From contig OU452227.1 of the NCBI GenBank assembly GCA_911728455.2, forward strand, positions 10,387,110-10,451,109: a stretch of DNA of 64,000 nucleotides, written 5' to 3'. The notes below the pieces were generated by a model. That model had not been told where the DNA came from and searched no databases. It saw nothing but the letters and a program-made list of their open reading frames with translations. The translations under genes and the position numbers were made by a program. Positions 42,601 through 53,400 of the stretch are shown here, piece by piece (the first letter of the stretch is position 1; the number at the start of each line of letters is the position of its first letter). This DNA is from Marthasterias glacialis (lineage: Eukaryota; Echinodermata; Asteroidea; Forcipulatida; Asteriidae).

Positions 42601-45600
42601 ACCCTGCAGAAGGTTGATTCTGTTGGACTGATGACTGCACTGGTTTACTGAGTAACTGTAGACTTTTTGAGACGCTGGTGGCAGGAGACACAAAGGTCCT
42701 GTTTGACAATTACTGGGCATGCGCGCACCTGCTCAAAATGCGTAGTTCTGAGCATGTGTACTACCGGTGAGAACTGTGAAAAAGGACCGTCCACAATTCT
42801 CCCATAATACTTTACATGGGATCAGGCATACAACCATAGTCAGGGTCCCTTGAACAGTTTGGGTGTTGAGTCACCATATGGTGTTGCAGTTGATTTTGTA
42901 ACCGTGCGAGGAAGGCTCCAAGTAAATCACTCAAGAGAGTTGTGGTCAATGTACATCTTTATTCAGGCCTTGCGCTTAAGCTGTTTGTTAAGTAGCCCAA
43001 GGGGCTAGTAAACTGTGCCTTTGACATGCCCCCAGGAAGTTTTTGTTGCCCAACTTTTAAACATGTATTGTCATAAATGTATCTTTCTGATACTGATGGT
43101 CAGGATGGTAGCGATCACAACCAGTTTAATGGTCAAATGAAGGTATCACACTAACACACTCAAAAATAACTTGCACGTAACACATTTCTAAAATGTACTA
43201 TTCACATACATGTACATGTGTACGTCTGAAAAGGAAGAAGTATGAGCATTGTAAACAAGTAAGTGGCACAGTTTTTAGTAGCCCACGTCTGAAAAGGAAG
43301 AAGTATGAGCATTGTAAACAAGTAAGTGGTACAGTTTTTAGTAGCCCACAGGGCAAGTTGAGAAGTGGTGTTTACTAGCCCATAGGCCTAACAGTTTTTG
43401 CTGGACAATGTACGCCGGGCTAGTTTTAAAGGTGAGCCCTGCATATATTTCTGTTAGTATTAGACTAATGGGCAAAAAGATGCAGTTCTTTACTCATTCA
43501 TTTAGTCATTCATTGTACGCATGTATACATGCACTCACATGCCTGATTGCTTTGTTCTTGAAAGGGCAAGGGCACCAAGGCATTGTCTTCTTGATCAAGG
43601 GCACCTCTAGGAGGAAATATTAAATTTCTATTGGAACATTTCAAAGGGCACCAAGGCAATGACCGGGGGGCATGGAGGCAATTGCCTCCTTTGCCTCCAT
43701 GAAGTATCTGGCCTATACTCAAGTCAAGCCAAACTGAAACAATAGGAATGGTACATGTACTTCAGTACTTGACATTATCCAAACGCTTTCAAGTCCATAA
43801 ATTGCACGTACATCGTGTCCTAGCAGAAGAGAATTGATTGTTTTGCACCACACAATGTCTGTTCCATGATTAAAACCAGCCCAGAATAGACACCCACACT
43901 CAGTGCATTGTCATGATAGTCTGGCATCAATTGAGTATTTTGCAGGTGGCGTTGTTGTTGTTGACGCAGGGAGGGTGATGGACTGAGGGGGCGGGCGGCT
44001 GCTCCTGAGGGCTTCTTGAAGCCAGCAGTGATTCGTGGGTGACACCTTCACCTGTCCTAGGGTTTGCCGTTTGGATTAATGGCTGCCCTTCTCATTTAAA
44101 AGCTTTGTTGATTGTGAGATGAACCAGGAAGATGGAAGCCATCAATCACTTAACGAGGCAGAGGCCTTTGTTTTTGAGAATGAGGTTCTTGACACATGTA
44201 CATACATGTACATTGCAATTTGAGAATTTAAAATTTTGCATAGGACATTAGAATTTGTAATTTGGCTTCATGTATGTTGCATGACTATCACACACTGTAA
44301 TCTTTTACACAAGTGTCAGATGTACAGATTTCCAATGTATCAATTAAAATTGTCTCTGAAGAATTTATTTAAATAGTTGGTTGTATTGTGCATAATGAAG
44401 TAACCCATGTACATGTGGATATAAAACATGTACCTAGTGATGTAAAAGTGTGTTGTGTAAAATTTGAGTGAAATATAAACCTCAACTATTAGCAATGTGT
44501 ACGTTGTGTACATGTATTGCTTTTTGTAATTGTATGTCACATTCATGGCTCTCCCCAAATTTGAAAGTGCGGCCGAAGCACGCTGAATTGGTAGCAGGTC
44601 CTTGGAATGTTTTTATTTAATGTTCATGTTTGGTTTGAAAAGCTCTACTGTGCAGTCTGGAGCATTTAGAATGGTTTTATGTTAGGATTTTTTGCGAATT
44701 TGATATTATTATTATTATTTTTTTGCATATCGGTCGTAATTTCTGCGTATCGGCCCGTAATTCGCGCGTATCGGCCCGATACGCTAGCTTGTGCATGGGG
44801 AGAACCCTGACATTTACAAGTGAATAACTTGAAAACCCTGGAGTGTTTTTTTTTTTGGGGGGGAGAGGAGGGGTGCTCAAAGCAAACTTGGACACCCTAT
44901 TTTAGGCATGCAACTTCTTAGCTGATCAGCTGATGTCCTCGTTTTGGGTTTCTCTTTTTTTTTTGACAAACTGCAGTTGCATGTCTGTCTATAATTTAAA
45001 TAAAACCTCAAAAGTTATGAACATGTCCTTATACTACAGCACACATATGTGTGTTGCTGAGTTTTTGTTTTGTCCCCCTGAAAATAAGGGGAATTTCCGG
45101 CAACTTCCAAAATGCGCCTTAACTAAACAGAGCCTTTTTGTATGTGTTTTCTTGCCCCGTTGCCTGCAGGTGATGCTGATAGGTGACTCTGGAGTCGGCA
45201 AGACGTGTTTACTGGTGCGGTTCAAAGACGGTGCCTTCCTGTCAGGGAGCTTCATATCAACAGTGGGAATTGATTTTAGGGTAAGGGTTTCATCTGTGGT
45301 TGTTGATACCGGCCACTTGGTTTTTTTTTACGATTTTTTTTCCTTCTTTTTCTGAACGATTCAAGGTGTCAGACATCATAAAAATGTAAAACTTTAATTG
45401 AAACGTCCAGAGTGCATCAATCCATACTTTTAGTAAACTTATAATTGTGCGGGGGGGGGGGGGGGGCAATGGTACTACTAGAGGCTTGATTTTCTTCAAG
45501 AAGGCATCGGAGGAACTTGCCTCTGTGCCCTGGGGCCTTGGTGCCCCTTGAAATGCTCTGACAGTAGAAGTTTACATTTTGCTGATTGAGATGCCCTTGA

Positions 45601-48600
45601 CTAAGGAAAAACCGCCTTGCCCTTAAATGTACAAGAACACAGTACGTGTATGAGGCCTGCGTTGCATGTATTTCTTAAATGTTACAAAATTAGGAGACGT
45701 TGGAATGATAGTTGGCAGCATACTTACATTACCAGGTAAATGATCATTATTATTTGTGAGTTAAGCTCTGTATACACAGTACTTTTCCCGAGTCCTGTGA
45801 AAAAATTCCACAGGCATATTCATCAGGTGGGATTAGAACCCACAACCCCCCCGCCATTCTAGAGCAGATGTCTTACCAACTACATGTAGACTACCGAGAC
45901 TGCCCGGTAGCTAGAGGCAGTTCCAATCCTATTGGCAGCGGGTACCTCAACAACTATAATAGATGTTACTTGTACTTCTATTATAAATTGTCATTGTTTA
46001 CATAGCTATGAGCATGCGCTCATTTCCGAGAACATTTAACATACCTGGTAAGTCTGCTTCCATCTGGCGCCCTCAAAAGTCTCATTTGGACGAAGTATCC
46101 TGCCTGGATACACTGTCCATGTACAGCGGTAATTTACCAAGCCTGTTAACATTTACAGTCCAAAATTGGCTGAGCAGTGTCATGGTAACCTTCATCATGA
46201 CACGGATGAATTGTTGAATAATAAGAACACTTTCCTTCCAGTGACTTCACAAAACTGACAAGTGACCTCCTACGGGCAGGTCATGATGTGGCATGTTCGG
46301 GTCGGTCAAGCTAAGATGCCACTGTCGCGTTACTTCAACTTGAATTACACGTGGGCCGTGCGTGTACAGTTGAGTGGTTAGTACAAGTTCTGCTCGTATG
46401 TAGTCTCGGGCCTTCGTTTTCAATAAATAATGAGGAGGGAGTCTACTAACCGCTCTCCTTGAATCAACAAAGTGAATTAAGGAGAGCGACTTGCTGTCTC
46501 GAACAAAAACCCAAGTTTAATGGAAGTCAGGCAAACTATACACCACAACTGTTGGTCACCATAACGCGTTCATTTAATGTTTTTGTCTAAATAATAATAC
46601 AAGACATTTAATAGCCCATAATGCAGGAGCCTCTATGCGCAATAAGCACAGAACATAAAACAAATACGTCAAGTAAAGTTACGAAAAAATGTAGATTCAG
46701 ACAAGTGAGTTTTTAAAAGTACTTTGAAAATCAGAATAGAGTCAGCTCGACGAATATGAAGTGGTAAGTCATTCCACAAAGAGGGTGTAATGGAGGTGAA
46801 GGCTCTTTGACCGCAGAATTTTGAAGAAACTGTAGTTTCGAGTCAGTAAATTCCACCTCAGAAATGTTGACAATTGAACACTTGACATTTTGATGACTAG
46901 TATTATAAGGTTCACTGAGACCCTTTTTGAAGAAGGAAAACAACAAAAAGATTTTATTTTTATACTTCCTGTTAATGTACATGTATGCAAACAACCGGTC
47001 AGTGGTCTCTGAATGTACATAGGGATGTTGTATACTACGCATGAAGCCTGGGCGATAAGTGATTGTCACTACTTGACTACTCGCACAGCAAATAATCATG
47101 TTTACGACACTAGTCGCAATTAGTTGGCAACAGTAAATTTCTATGAAAAACGTAAGAAATACAACCCCATAAAAACAGTGTAGACGTACATGATGTACAG
47201 TGTAGTGCATGCACAGAGTATGTTCCGTTCATATGGTTAGTGGATAACTGGGCAATTTAATGAAAGAAATGTAGACAAGCTAGGTGTCCCGTCCGACAAG
47301 TTAGATGCAAAAATGTGTCCAGAAGGTATTTACTGGCTTTAAGTATTTAGGCCCAAATTGTTTCCTAGTCTATATCTTACTATAGGCTATTTATTAGAGA
47401 ACAGAACGTAATTACTTTTGAAGATTACGTTTGTATTACTCTTGGAAAGTAATTACAAATGTAACCTGCGGTGGATCCTTAGCGGATGGTTTATTGTTCC
47501 ATATTTGACACGTGTACGTGGTCTTCCTCCACGCAGTCCGGCCGCATCCCGCACTCTAGATCACGCCCCGTAAATCAGCATAGATTTTAAGATCCTGAAC
47601 ACATTTAACCATGTGTCTCATGTTTGAGGCTGCAAAAAAATGTGTCTAGTACAGGGAGCTCTCTGATCTTTACAGGCTCATTAAAGTCTCACACTCATCT
47701 ACATGTACATCGAATGTATGGATGTACATGTCGTGCTATTGTTATCAAAGTGGGGACATCAGAACAAAGGAACACAATGGGAACAATGCTGTCCTCACAT
47801 CGGATCTCTTTGTATTTTCAGGTCCTCACATTTTTTTTGTGCGCTTAGTCTATATTAGCCTTTTTGACATATGACAGTGGCATTGGAGTTAAAGGCTTTC
47901 GAGTCACAGTTTTTAAGGTAACTTTTTTAATTCCAGGCATGTGCCACTGGCTAATTATTATGTATGTATTGTACTGTTCTTTTTGTATTTTGTATTTTTT
48001 TATGCTGAATAAATAATAATAATGACATGGTGGACACATTACAAGTGCACTATGGTTTGGGTAAATTTGTCTGCATGACACCAAAACCAAATCAGTGCAG
48101 TCATATGGTGTCCGCCATATCTCAAAAAAAAGGCTAACGGGAGAGTTTTACATGTAAGTTAAAGAAACAAAAGAAAGCTCTCATATTGATTCAAATGCAC
48201 AAATGTATCGATGTGTTCCATACACATACAATGTAATCTGTACCGTGACAGAAAGTATGATGTAAACGCAGTTCACATGGTGTACAGTAGGTCAACCATT
48301 TTTATCTTCCAGCTAATCCTCCAATCAGATTGCCCAACGGGAGTGTGATAATAAACTGTATCATACTCCCATTTCGTCTTGCACTCTGCGTATTGTATCA
48401 TGTGTCACGCTCCGTATACATGTACGGACAGTGCAAAATGTTGTTCCAAACTTTGCGCGTTGAACGTGCTGCTCTGCATGAGATGACGCTCAAAGTTGTT
48501 CAACTTCACGCGTCGCATGTGAAAAAGGTATGAAGTTGACTGGAAGATAAATTCGTTATCGCACTCGCGCTGGTGGAATACGGAAAAATATAGCACGTCC

Positions 48601-51600
48601 CTGCGCCCCACATCCCACGAGGCCGCAGACCTGCATTAAAATAGTAATGCACCATTGCTGATGTGTCCATCCAATCAGTTGCCGTCATGATTATAAATTG
48701 AGAAATAATGCAAACAGTGAACACGGTGACTGTGTACACTATACAGACATGGCAGACAGGTCAATTGTGCATGGGTTGTCACCCCCTGCCCTCGGGGAAA
48801 TGTACGTTAGATCTATTGGCCAGCTTATTTGCTACTAAGCAAAAGTTCTATCAAAGAGTCCACTTCATTTCAGGGCTCGAAATTTACACTGGACTGCAGC
48901 AGCGGCGTAACTAAGGGGGAGCATGGGGGCACTAGCCCCCACCCCCAAACTGATGTCCGTTCCCTCCCCCCCCCCCACCCCCCCCCCCCCCCCCCGGGTG
49001 CCCCCCCCCCCCATTTGATATCTGGACTTTTGAGATTAAAAATTTCCAAAATAAACTGTTACATTTTATAAGCATTTACGTAGTAATTTCAATGTTTTTA
49101 GAACTGTTTTGAATTATTTACACACGTAATGTGTTTTGTTTTTACGTCAACACCTCAGAAAACACTGCAAAGGGGCTTGTTTAGGAGAAATACAAACGGA
49201 AACTACAGTTTCAATTGGCCAAAAGTGCCCCCCTAGGAAAAATGGTGCACCCCCTTGTGCCCCCCTAAAATTTTATCCTAGTTACGGCGCTGGACCGCAG
49301 GTCGGGGACCAGTGATTTTAGCATTGGGGCCAGTGATTTTAGCATTTGGGGCCAGTGATTTTAGCATTTGGGGCCAGTGATTTTACGACCGGACAAGTCC
49401 GGCTGTCTTGTGTTTTTTTATTGAACAATAATACCTCACTGTGGAGTATCTATAATTTGAAAAAACAAATATTTAGAAATATTGACTTCGAGTCTGATAA
49501 ATATATTTTTCAATTTTGTCGAGTACAAAGTGTACTTACCCCTAAGACAAATGAGATAAATCTTCTCTGAATAAAAGCTTGTTCAAATACAAGGTATAAT
49601 ATTACATGCACAGTTTATATAATGTTAACTGTCTAGACGATTTTTTTTTTCTCATATTGATTCTGGTCTGGTGAAAAAAAATCTTGTCCTGTAAATATTG
49701 AGTCTACATTTGTACAAGCCCTGCAGTCTTGTGGATTTTCCCTCAAAAAATTCCCCTAAAATTTGAGCCCAGTTGTTAATGAGTCATTGTTTTTCCTGAT
49801 TAAAGACGGGCATGTGTACACTGTTACAATGTCCGAGTTTTTGACAATTTTGAACTTGTCCTGCTTGTCTTGTTAAAAAGCCAGGTCCATACATGTACAT
49901 ATGTTACAATGTGCATATGTACGTACTTCACATGTGTAAAGCAAACACACAAGTGTAGAAAAATGATGTACACATGTACTATCGACACTGTGTACTGTGT
50001 ATAGGTGAAGCGAATTTACACCGTGGGCATATCCTTTTTATAATGCAATTCCTTAATAGGAAGTGACATTTATTTTTCTATTGTGCAGTTTCAGTGCAGC
50101 GTGTTTACGTTTTCGTTAGATAACATTGTAAACACTCTGTTTCTCCCCCCCCCCCCCCCCCCACCATCAAAATCAAAACCATGCAAGTAATTGACAAATT
50201 AATTTTTCAGAGCCATAATTCCCAGAGCAAACACTAGGGTCTGACGCATTAGGCCTCTGTGCTCTACACAGTGTCAGGGTTTTAACACTCCTTGGAATGT
50301 AATGAGGTTTGTTGATATAACGATATGTGCAGCATCGTCAAAACAGGAAGGCGTCTAAGGTGCCTCTAGAGCTTCATTGATATTTCCGTCGCATCTGAGG
50401 AAAAATCTGCCGTCGTTTGATAAATATCTCGCTGGTATAAAATGGGGGGGGGGGTTTGGTGAAGGGGTATTTGAACATGTTCTTAAAGGGATTGCGGACA
50501 GAGTTTCATTGTATGCATAGTGTATTATGTACATTGTCATGATTGTGTGATGCCTCAGGCCAAAATCGAGAACTTCTTGGAAATAGTGATGTGGCATTAA
50601 AAGTGGAGGCAACTGAAGCATCAGGCATGACATCAACGTGATGTGATGTCTTAAAGCCCCAGCTCAACATTGGTAAACTGACTGTAAATGCTTCCATTCT
50701 TTGCACAAATCAAGATGTATGTAATAAAACCAACCTGTGAAAATGTCAGCTCATTTCGTCATTTCATCTGCGAGAAAAAACGGTACAAATGTATTCAGCA
50801 TTTTTTGTACGCATTCCTATTTTTGGGGGAAGAGTTTTCATCTCACTGCAGAGATGAAAACTAATTTGGGATCTTATTTCATTTATTATTTAAAAACGAT
50901 AACACTTCAGGCAGAAATATTTCAAGGAAAGTTTTCTACCTTCTTTTTCTTTATACCATGTAAGGTGCATGTAAATCTGTGAACATTTATGTTTTTCTTT
51001 TTACCAATGTTGAGCTGGGGCTTTAAACATTTTCATTTCGTTTATTAATTCTGGTTGTGAAGCCATGGATTCTCAGAAAAGCGAACTTATTAATCACTAA
51101 ACTAGCCAAGAACCCCATGGAGAGGAGACAAGGAAGGAAGTTTCAGTTTTAGATGTGGGAGGAAAATCCCAGAGATTCATTCCGGGAAAAATCCCATGCA
51201 ATCAGGTAGGGACTGAAAACCCATAGTGCCCTCGGCGGGATTCAAACCGGGGTCCTAGAGGTGGAAGGTGAGGGAAGATACCAACTACGCCAACTTGACC
51301 AAACAAACATCCTGTACGTTGAGAAATACTGTACATTTGATGCCCTTTTTTATTTGTCATTTTAAAGCTTTTTATTTGTACAATGCTGACATAATATTGA
51401 TTGACGGGCAAATAATCAGGTTTTGAGTCTTGGAAGGAATTGCCCGATTTTGGCATTGAGCATCAAATATCATGATGAATTAACGTTACTTTAAAAAAGC
51501 GAAACAATGTGTTTTAATTTCCTTGATTTTTTTTCAATGTCGTACATTTTTTCCTTGACATTTCTCTCTTTTTTTTTTATAAAGAGAAATGTTAAAATAA

Positions 51601-51707
51601 TTTTGATTACCGGTAAACTTTTCTTTTAAATTATGTTTCTTGTTCTTTTGTTTTCTTCATTGCAGAATAAAGTTGTGGACATCGATGGATCTAAAGTGAA
51701 GTTACAG
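33601..51707 (+). CDS. RAB26: RAB26 small GTPase, exons 1-3 (75 residues; continues beyond the right edge)
   Basis: Three exons (33601-33672, 45170-45280, 51666-51707) join in phase 0 to give a 75-residue start. It carries [46 protein letters not shown] and [14 protein letters not shown]. This is the Rab26/Rab37 subfamily signature, and the FYD-x-x-x-K entry, [12 protein letters not shown] and NKV-x-D-x-DG-x-KVKLQ favour Rab26 over Rab37. The P-loop GDSGVGKT is residues 29-36, switch I Thr is 55, and RabF1 VGIDF is 56-60. Rab26 works on secretory granules and synaptic vesicles. The next exon should open with (I/M)WDTAGQERFRS; I did not find it before 64000, so intron 3 is over 12 kb or the exon was missed. 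The N-terminal extension is short (24 residues before the P-loop strand) compared with human RAB26. Confidence 0.92.
35611..35816. mobile_element. Fold-back MITE, AAAGGGG...GACGACA family
   Basis: TTAAAGGGGGACTGTTGCCG ... ATGATCATGACGACAGTCCC. Relative of 41174 and 11645; RAB26 intron 1. Confidence 0.82.
35850..36405 (-). mobile_element. Internal module shared with the 1.1-kb element at 52 kb
   Basis: Reverse complement of 52390-52960 (for example AACCAGTAGG...GCCGGATG, GACCTTTGTCC, GGCTCAATGGAGGTAATC, GTGAACCAGG). The longest frame (137 codons, minus) has no recognised family. Confidence 0.85.
36490..36725. repeat. Direct repeat, copy 1
   Basis: AGTGGTCCGCTGGCCAAATG ... CACCTGAGGACCAGTGAAAA ... 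CGACAAGG is repeated at 37530-37700 about 1 kb away, same orientation. Confidence 0.88.
36868..37170. mobile_element. Dispersed repeat TACGCTAGCTTGTGCATGG, copy 1
   Basis: Inverted relative of 44558-44812: GGTTCTCCCCATGCACAAGC, GGGCCGATACGC, ACCTGCTACCAATTCAGCGT. Both copies end near CAGGGTTCTCCCC. Confidence 0.88.
37530..37700. repeat. Direct repeat, copy 2
   Basis: Relative of 36490-36725, preceded by a piece of the GGGCACCAAGGC family (37490-37515). Confidence 0.88.
37740..38500. other. RAB26 intron 1, unique-looking GC-richer stretch
   Basis: 38130-38345 is unusually GC-rich for the region and matches no repeat seen here. A 65-codon minus frame spans it, but no splice or protein family evidence supports a gene. 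Confidence 0.35.
38505..38610 (+). mobile_element. SINE family 1 head, fragment
   Basis: GGGACTCAAGTTCTGGTGGC, GTAGGTTCAAATCCTGTTGT and GTCCTTGTGGAAGACACTTA match the head and first body part of the family 1 SINE. Confidence 0.75.
39218..39556. mobile_element. Fold-back MITE TTAAAGCCCCAGCTC, complete
   Basis: Left end TTAAAGCCCCAGCTCAACAT and right end TTACCAATAATGAGCTGGGG. The interior is shared in opposite order with 50651-51026. Confidence 0.88.
39790..39985. repeat. Tandem duplication, about 100 bp
   Basis: ACAAACTGTGATTATCTGTT ... GGCTCCCCGTAGTTTCTCCA ... CTTGGTTGGCAAAAACTC occurs twice in succession. Confidence 0.9.
40441..40870. mobile_element. GGGCACC family, two copies in opposite orientation
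   Basis: Plus copy 40441-40615 (diverged, GGGCACCACAGCAAA) and minus copy 40735-40870 (TTAGCCTTGGTGCCCCTTCA, GGCCTTGCCC). RAB26 intron 1. Confidence 0.82.
41174..41390. mobile_element. Fold-back MITE, TTTAAAGGGGCTGTGTCGTC, complete
   Basis: Inverted ends TTTAAAGGGGCTGTGTCGTC and GACGACACAGCCCCTTTAAA are exact; CACATCACAGTTTGACAAAG and GCGCGCGTGTGC inside. Confidence 0.92.
42015..42160 (+). mobile_element. GGGCACC family MITE
   Basis: GCCTGATTGCTGCAAGGGCA ... AAGGGCACCAAGGAAATTGC ... ATATCAGGCC. Confidence 0.85.
42325..42500 (+). mobile_element. GGGCACC family MITE
   Basis: GGCTTGATTGCTTCTTTC ... GGGCACCAAGGCAATGACCA; right end eroded. Confidence 0.82.
42965..43445. mobile_element. Dispersed repeat AGTAGCCCAAGGGGCTAGTA, copy 2, with 63-bp internal duplication
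   Basis: Relative of 24156-24530. The segment ACGTCTGAAAAGGAAGAAG ... TAGCCC is duplicated in tandem at 43222 and 43285 (63-bp period). Confidence 0.88.
43545..43720 (+). mobile_element. GGGCACC family MITE
   Basis: GCCTGATTGCTTTGTTCTTG ... GGGCACCAAGGCAATGACCG ... GAAGTATCTGGCC; near full length. Confidence 0.88.
43940..44165. other. Unique, GC-richer RAB26 intron 1 island
   Basis: No match to any repeat in the window. Contains GGGGGCGGGCGG, CACCTG and GATTAATGG. Could be a conserved regulatory element; no direct evidence. Confidence 0.3.
44558..44812. mobile_element. Dispersed repeat TACGCTAGCTTGTGCATGG, copy 2 (inverted)
   Basis: Reverse complement of 36868-37170, with a (TTA)n insertion near 44706. 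Confidence 0.88.
45170..45280 (+). CDS. RAB26: RAB26 exon 2 (P-loop and switch I)
   Basis: 111 nt, 37 codons, phase 0 at both ends, TGCCTGCAG acceptor and GTAAGG donor. It carries the complete P-loop (Lys35, Thr36) and the switch I Thr55, with no substitution in nucleotide-binding residues. A longer open frame that starts at 44933 and runs into this exon from upstream is intron read-through, not extra protein. Confidence 0.95.
45495..45655 (-). mobile_element. GGGCACC family MITE, minus strand
   Basis: GGGGCCTTGGTGCCCCTTGA, CTTGCCCTT and GAGGCCTG in complement orientation. RAB26 intron 2. Confidence 0.82.
45755..45905 (-). mobile_element. SINE family 4 with tRNA-like head
   Basis: GGTGGGATTAGAACCCACAA (complement B-box) and CTTACCAACTACATGTAGAC on one side, CAGTACTTTTCCCGAGTCCT body on the other. 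Other copies: 25110, 61112-61360. Confidence 0.8.
45906..46560. other. RAB26 intron 2, no recognised element
   Basis: Includes a possible short inverted pair around AGTCTACTAACCGCTCTCC (46441-46490). No exon recognised. Confidence 0.35.
46565..46830 (-). mobile_element. LINE 3' end fragment
   Basis: Minus-strand translation around 46815-46690 gives [20 protein letters not shown] followed by [14 protein letters not shown], the conserved C-terminus of CR1-like LINE proteins. Continues to a stop and a tail near 46600. Confidence 0.78.
48025..48140. mobile_element. Fold-back MITE of the GTGTCC / CCCAAACC family
   Basis: ACATGGTGGACACATTACAA ... TATGGTTTGGGTAAATTTGT ... ACCAAATCAGTGCAG ... GGTGTCCGCCATATCTC; the most compact copy. 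Confidence 0.9.
48300..48600. repeat. Dispersed repeat shared with 22970-23145
   Basis: Inverted relative; extended on the right by AACTTTGCGCGTTGAACGTG and AAAGTTGTTCAACTTCACGC, themselves an inverted pair. Confidence 0.8.
48871..49723. mobile_element. hAT-like element CAGGGCT, interrupted by a second hAT MITE
   Basis: Begins CAGGGCTCGAAATTTACACT and ends CATTTGTACAAGCCCTG, with short inverted ends. Removing 48900-49292 and one 8-bp duplicate would rejoin CACTGGAC and CGCAGGTC. Includes a tandem 22-bp repeat GGGGCCAGTGATTTTAGCAT at 49305-49381. Confidence 0.68.
48900..49292. mobile_element. hAT-type MITE with 8-bp target duplication, nested
   Basis: Ends CAGCGGCGTAACTAAGG and CTAGTTACGGCGCTG. 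Flanks GACTGCAG (48892-48899) and GACCGCAG (49293-49300) agree at 7 of 8. Interior matches 2165-2493 and holds long C runs. Confidence 0.87.
50651..51026. mobile_element. Fold-back MITE TTAAAGCCCCAGCTC, complete
   Basis: TTAAAGCCCCAGCTCAACAT ... ATGTTGAGCTGGGGCTTTAA are perfect inverted ends. Interior inverted relative to 39218. Confidence 0.92.
51036..51300 (-). mobile_element. SINE family 2, near complete, minus strand
   Basis: Tail side TTCATTTCGTTTATTAATTC, body CAATCAGGTAGGGACTGAAA, B-box complement GGGATTCAAACCGGGG and head CAACTACGCCAACTTGACC. About 360 bp before RAB26 exon 3. Confidence 0.88.
51666..51707 (+). CDS. RAB26: RAB26 exon 3
   Basis: 42 nt between TTGCAG and GTATGG, phase 0. 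It encodes [14 protein letters not shown], the beta2-beta3 hairpin that directly precedes WDTAGQE. The small size and both phase-0 borders agree with exons 1 and 2. Confidence 0.93.
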
Positions 51708-51980
51708 GTATGGTGTTTACGTTCATTTACATTGCACTCCAATTCTGCCTATCCTATACAAATGCAATACAACTGATAGGCCTAACACACAGAAAGCGTG
51801 AATTTATAATTTGTTTGTAATTTACTGTTTATGCAGTGTGTAGTTTTTATCCGTGTCGTAACTCGAACCTCGATTTATTATCTTTCGAATGGTATTGTGC
51901 AGGAGATTATTTCAGTGATAAAGACAGGAGTTGGACCATGGTCTGACAGCCTCATGTATACCATCATGTGTGCAAGGTGT

Positions 51981-53115
51981 TAAGGGTTTGGTGAATTACA
52001 AAGTATTGATGTTTTTATTTTACACCTTAGAATTATTATACAATAATTCAGTTGGAAAAAACATCATTTTGTGCCTTCCTGTATGTTTTTATGTGATTTA
52101 TTTTCTTTAAAAAATAATAGTCTTCAGGAACGCCCACAAGAATAAGGTCACTTGCTGACATGGCTGGATTTCTTCTGTGACGTCACATGCATTACATAAT
52201 GTGTATTCATGAGTGAATATTTGAATAAAAAGAACACATATTTTTCATTCATTTGGCGGACCCTGTCCCAGAACAATTGTGCTATGGAATAGCTTATGAA
52301 TAAAATATGTAATAATGACGTCACAGAAGGAATCCAGCCATGTCAGCAAGTGACTTTTTTTTTGTGGGCGTTCCTGAAGACAATTATTTTTAACCAGTAG
52401 GTGCCGGATGTCGTCTAAAAATTGTCCAAGCCAGCAAGCGGGCTATGTTTAAATACGCCATTGTGTACATTCCGCAACTGAGCGTGCACAGAGCACGCAC
52501 ACGCAGCTGTCTACGGCTTCATTTCACCCACGCAAAGGGGAAACATGGTCTTAAATATTTTGTTGTTTTTCGACCATTATGCGGGGGTAATTGTTTACTC
52601 CCTGATTCCAGACCTTTGTCCTTTTGTTCCAAGAAGAGGATTATGAGACATCAATCAAGTGGCTTCCACCATTGTTTATTCATTGTATTTTGGCTCAATG
52701 GAGGTAATCAGAGTGAACCAGGGATTCAGCCTTGGTTCTGGGTTTAGTACCAATCCTATGCCATAGGTTACGGCTGAGGTTTTGAAATTCATGGCACACA
52801 TATTTGGCATTTTCTCGACAGAGAAAACAAAAATCATGGTGCTATAGAGAGAATCTTTGTTCTCTTGGCTTTGTCAAGTCAAGGTTTCTTTGTGCCAGCG
52901 GTACTCTCAAAGAAATTTTTTTCTGGCAAATCCAAGAAAATATGTCCATCAGGCTGGACAGGAAAAAAATGAAAGATTCCCGTCGACAACTATTTAAAGG
53001 AAATGAATGATGTAAAAAAATAAACAGGAAGGCACAAAATGATTTTTTCCGAGTGAATTATTGTATAACAATAAGGTGTAAGATAAAAACCATCAATACT
53101 TTGTAACCAAACATT
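51981..53115. mobile_element. 1.1-kb TIR element with nested fold-back
   Basis: Left end 51981-52083 (TTACAAAGTATTGATG, ATACAATAATTCAGTTGG, TTTTGTGCCTTCCTGT) and right end 53022-53115 are inverted copies. A second fold-back occupies 52121-52380. The module 52390-52960 is shared with 35850-36405. No transposase recognised. Confidence 0.85.
52121..52380. mobile_element. Fold-back element TCTTCAGGAACGCCCAC
   Basis: Ends TCTTCAGGAACGCCCACAAG and GGGCGTTCCTGAAGA; each arm contains GTGACGTCAC or TGACGTCACA. Confidence 0.9.
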
Positions 53116-53189
53116 TAACAAGAGATCTAGCATGGCAAGAGGGACATGGGGCTGTCTTTTGCAAAGGCCTGTTTAACAGGTGGATGTCC

Positions 53190-53400
53190 CATTGCAGGTC
53201 TGGTTGCTTCGTTCTTGAAAGGGCAACATGGGCAAGGGCACCAAGGCATTTTCCTCTCGATAAAGGGCACCTCTATGAGGAAATTGTAAATTTTGAATTG
53301 GAACATTTCAAGGGGCACCAAGGCAATGACCAGGGGCAACGGAGGCAATGACCAGGGGCAACGGAGGCAATTGCCTCCATGAAGTATCTGACCTTGCATC
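53190..53400 (+). mobile_element. GGGCACC family MITE with a short internal duplication
   Basis: Carries GGGCACCAAGGCATTTTCC and a repeated CAATGACCAGGGGCAACGGA (53323 and 53346). Confidence 0.88.

Noticed and set aside
44933-45355. 140-codon frame covering the P-loop
   Set aside because: Read-through of intron sequence on both sides of RAB26 exon 2; the acceptor and donor define 45170-45280.
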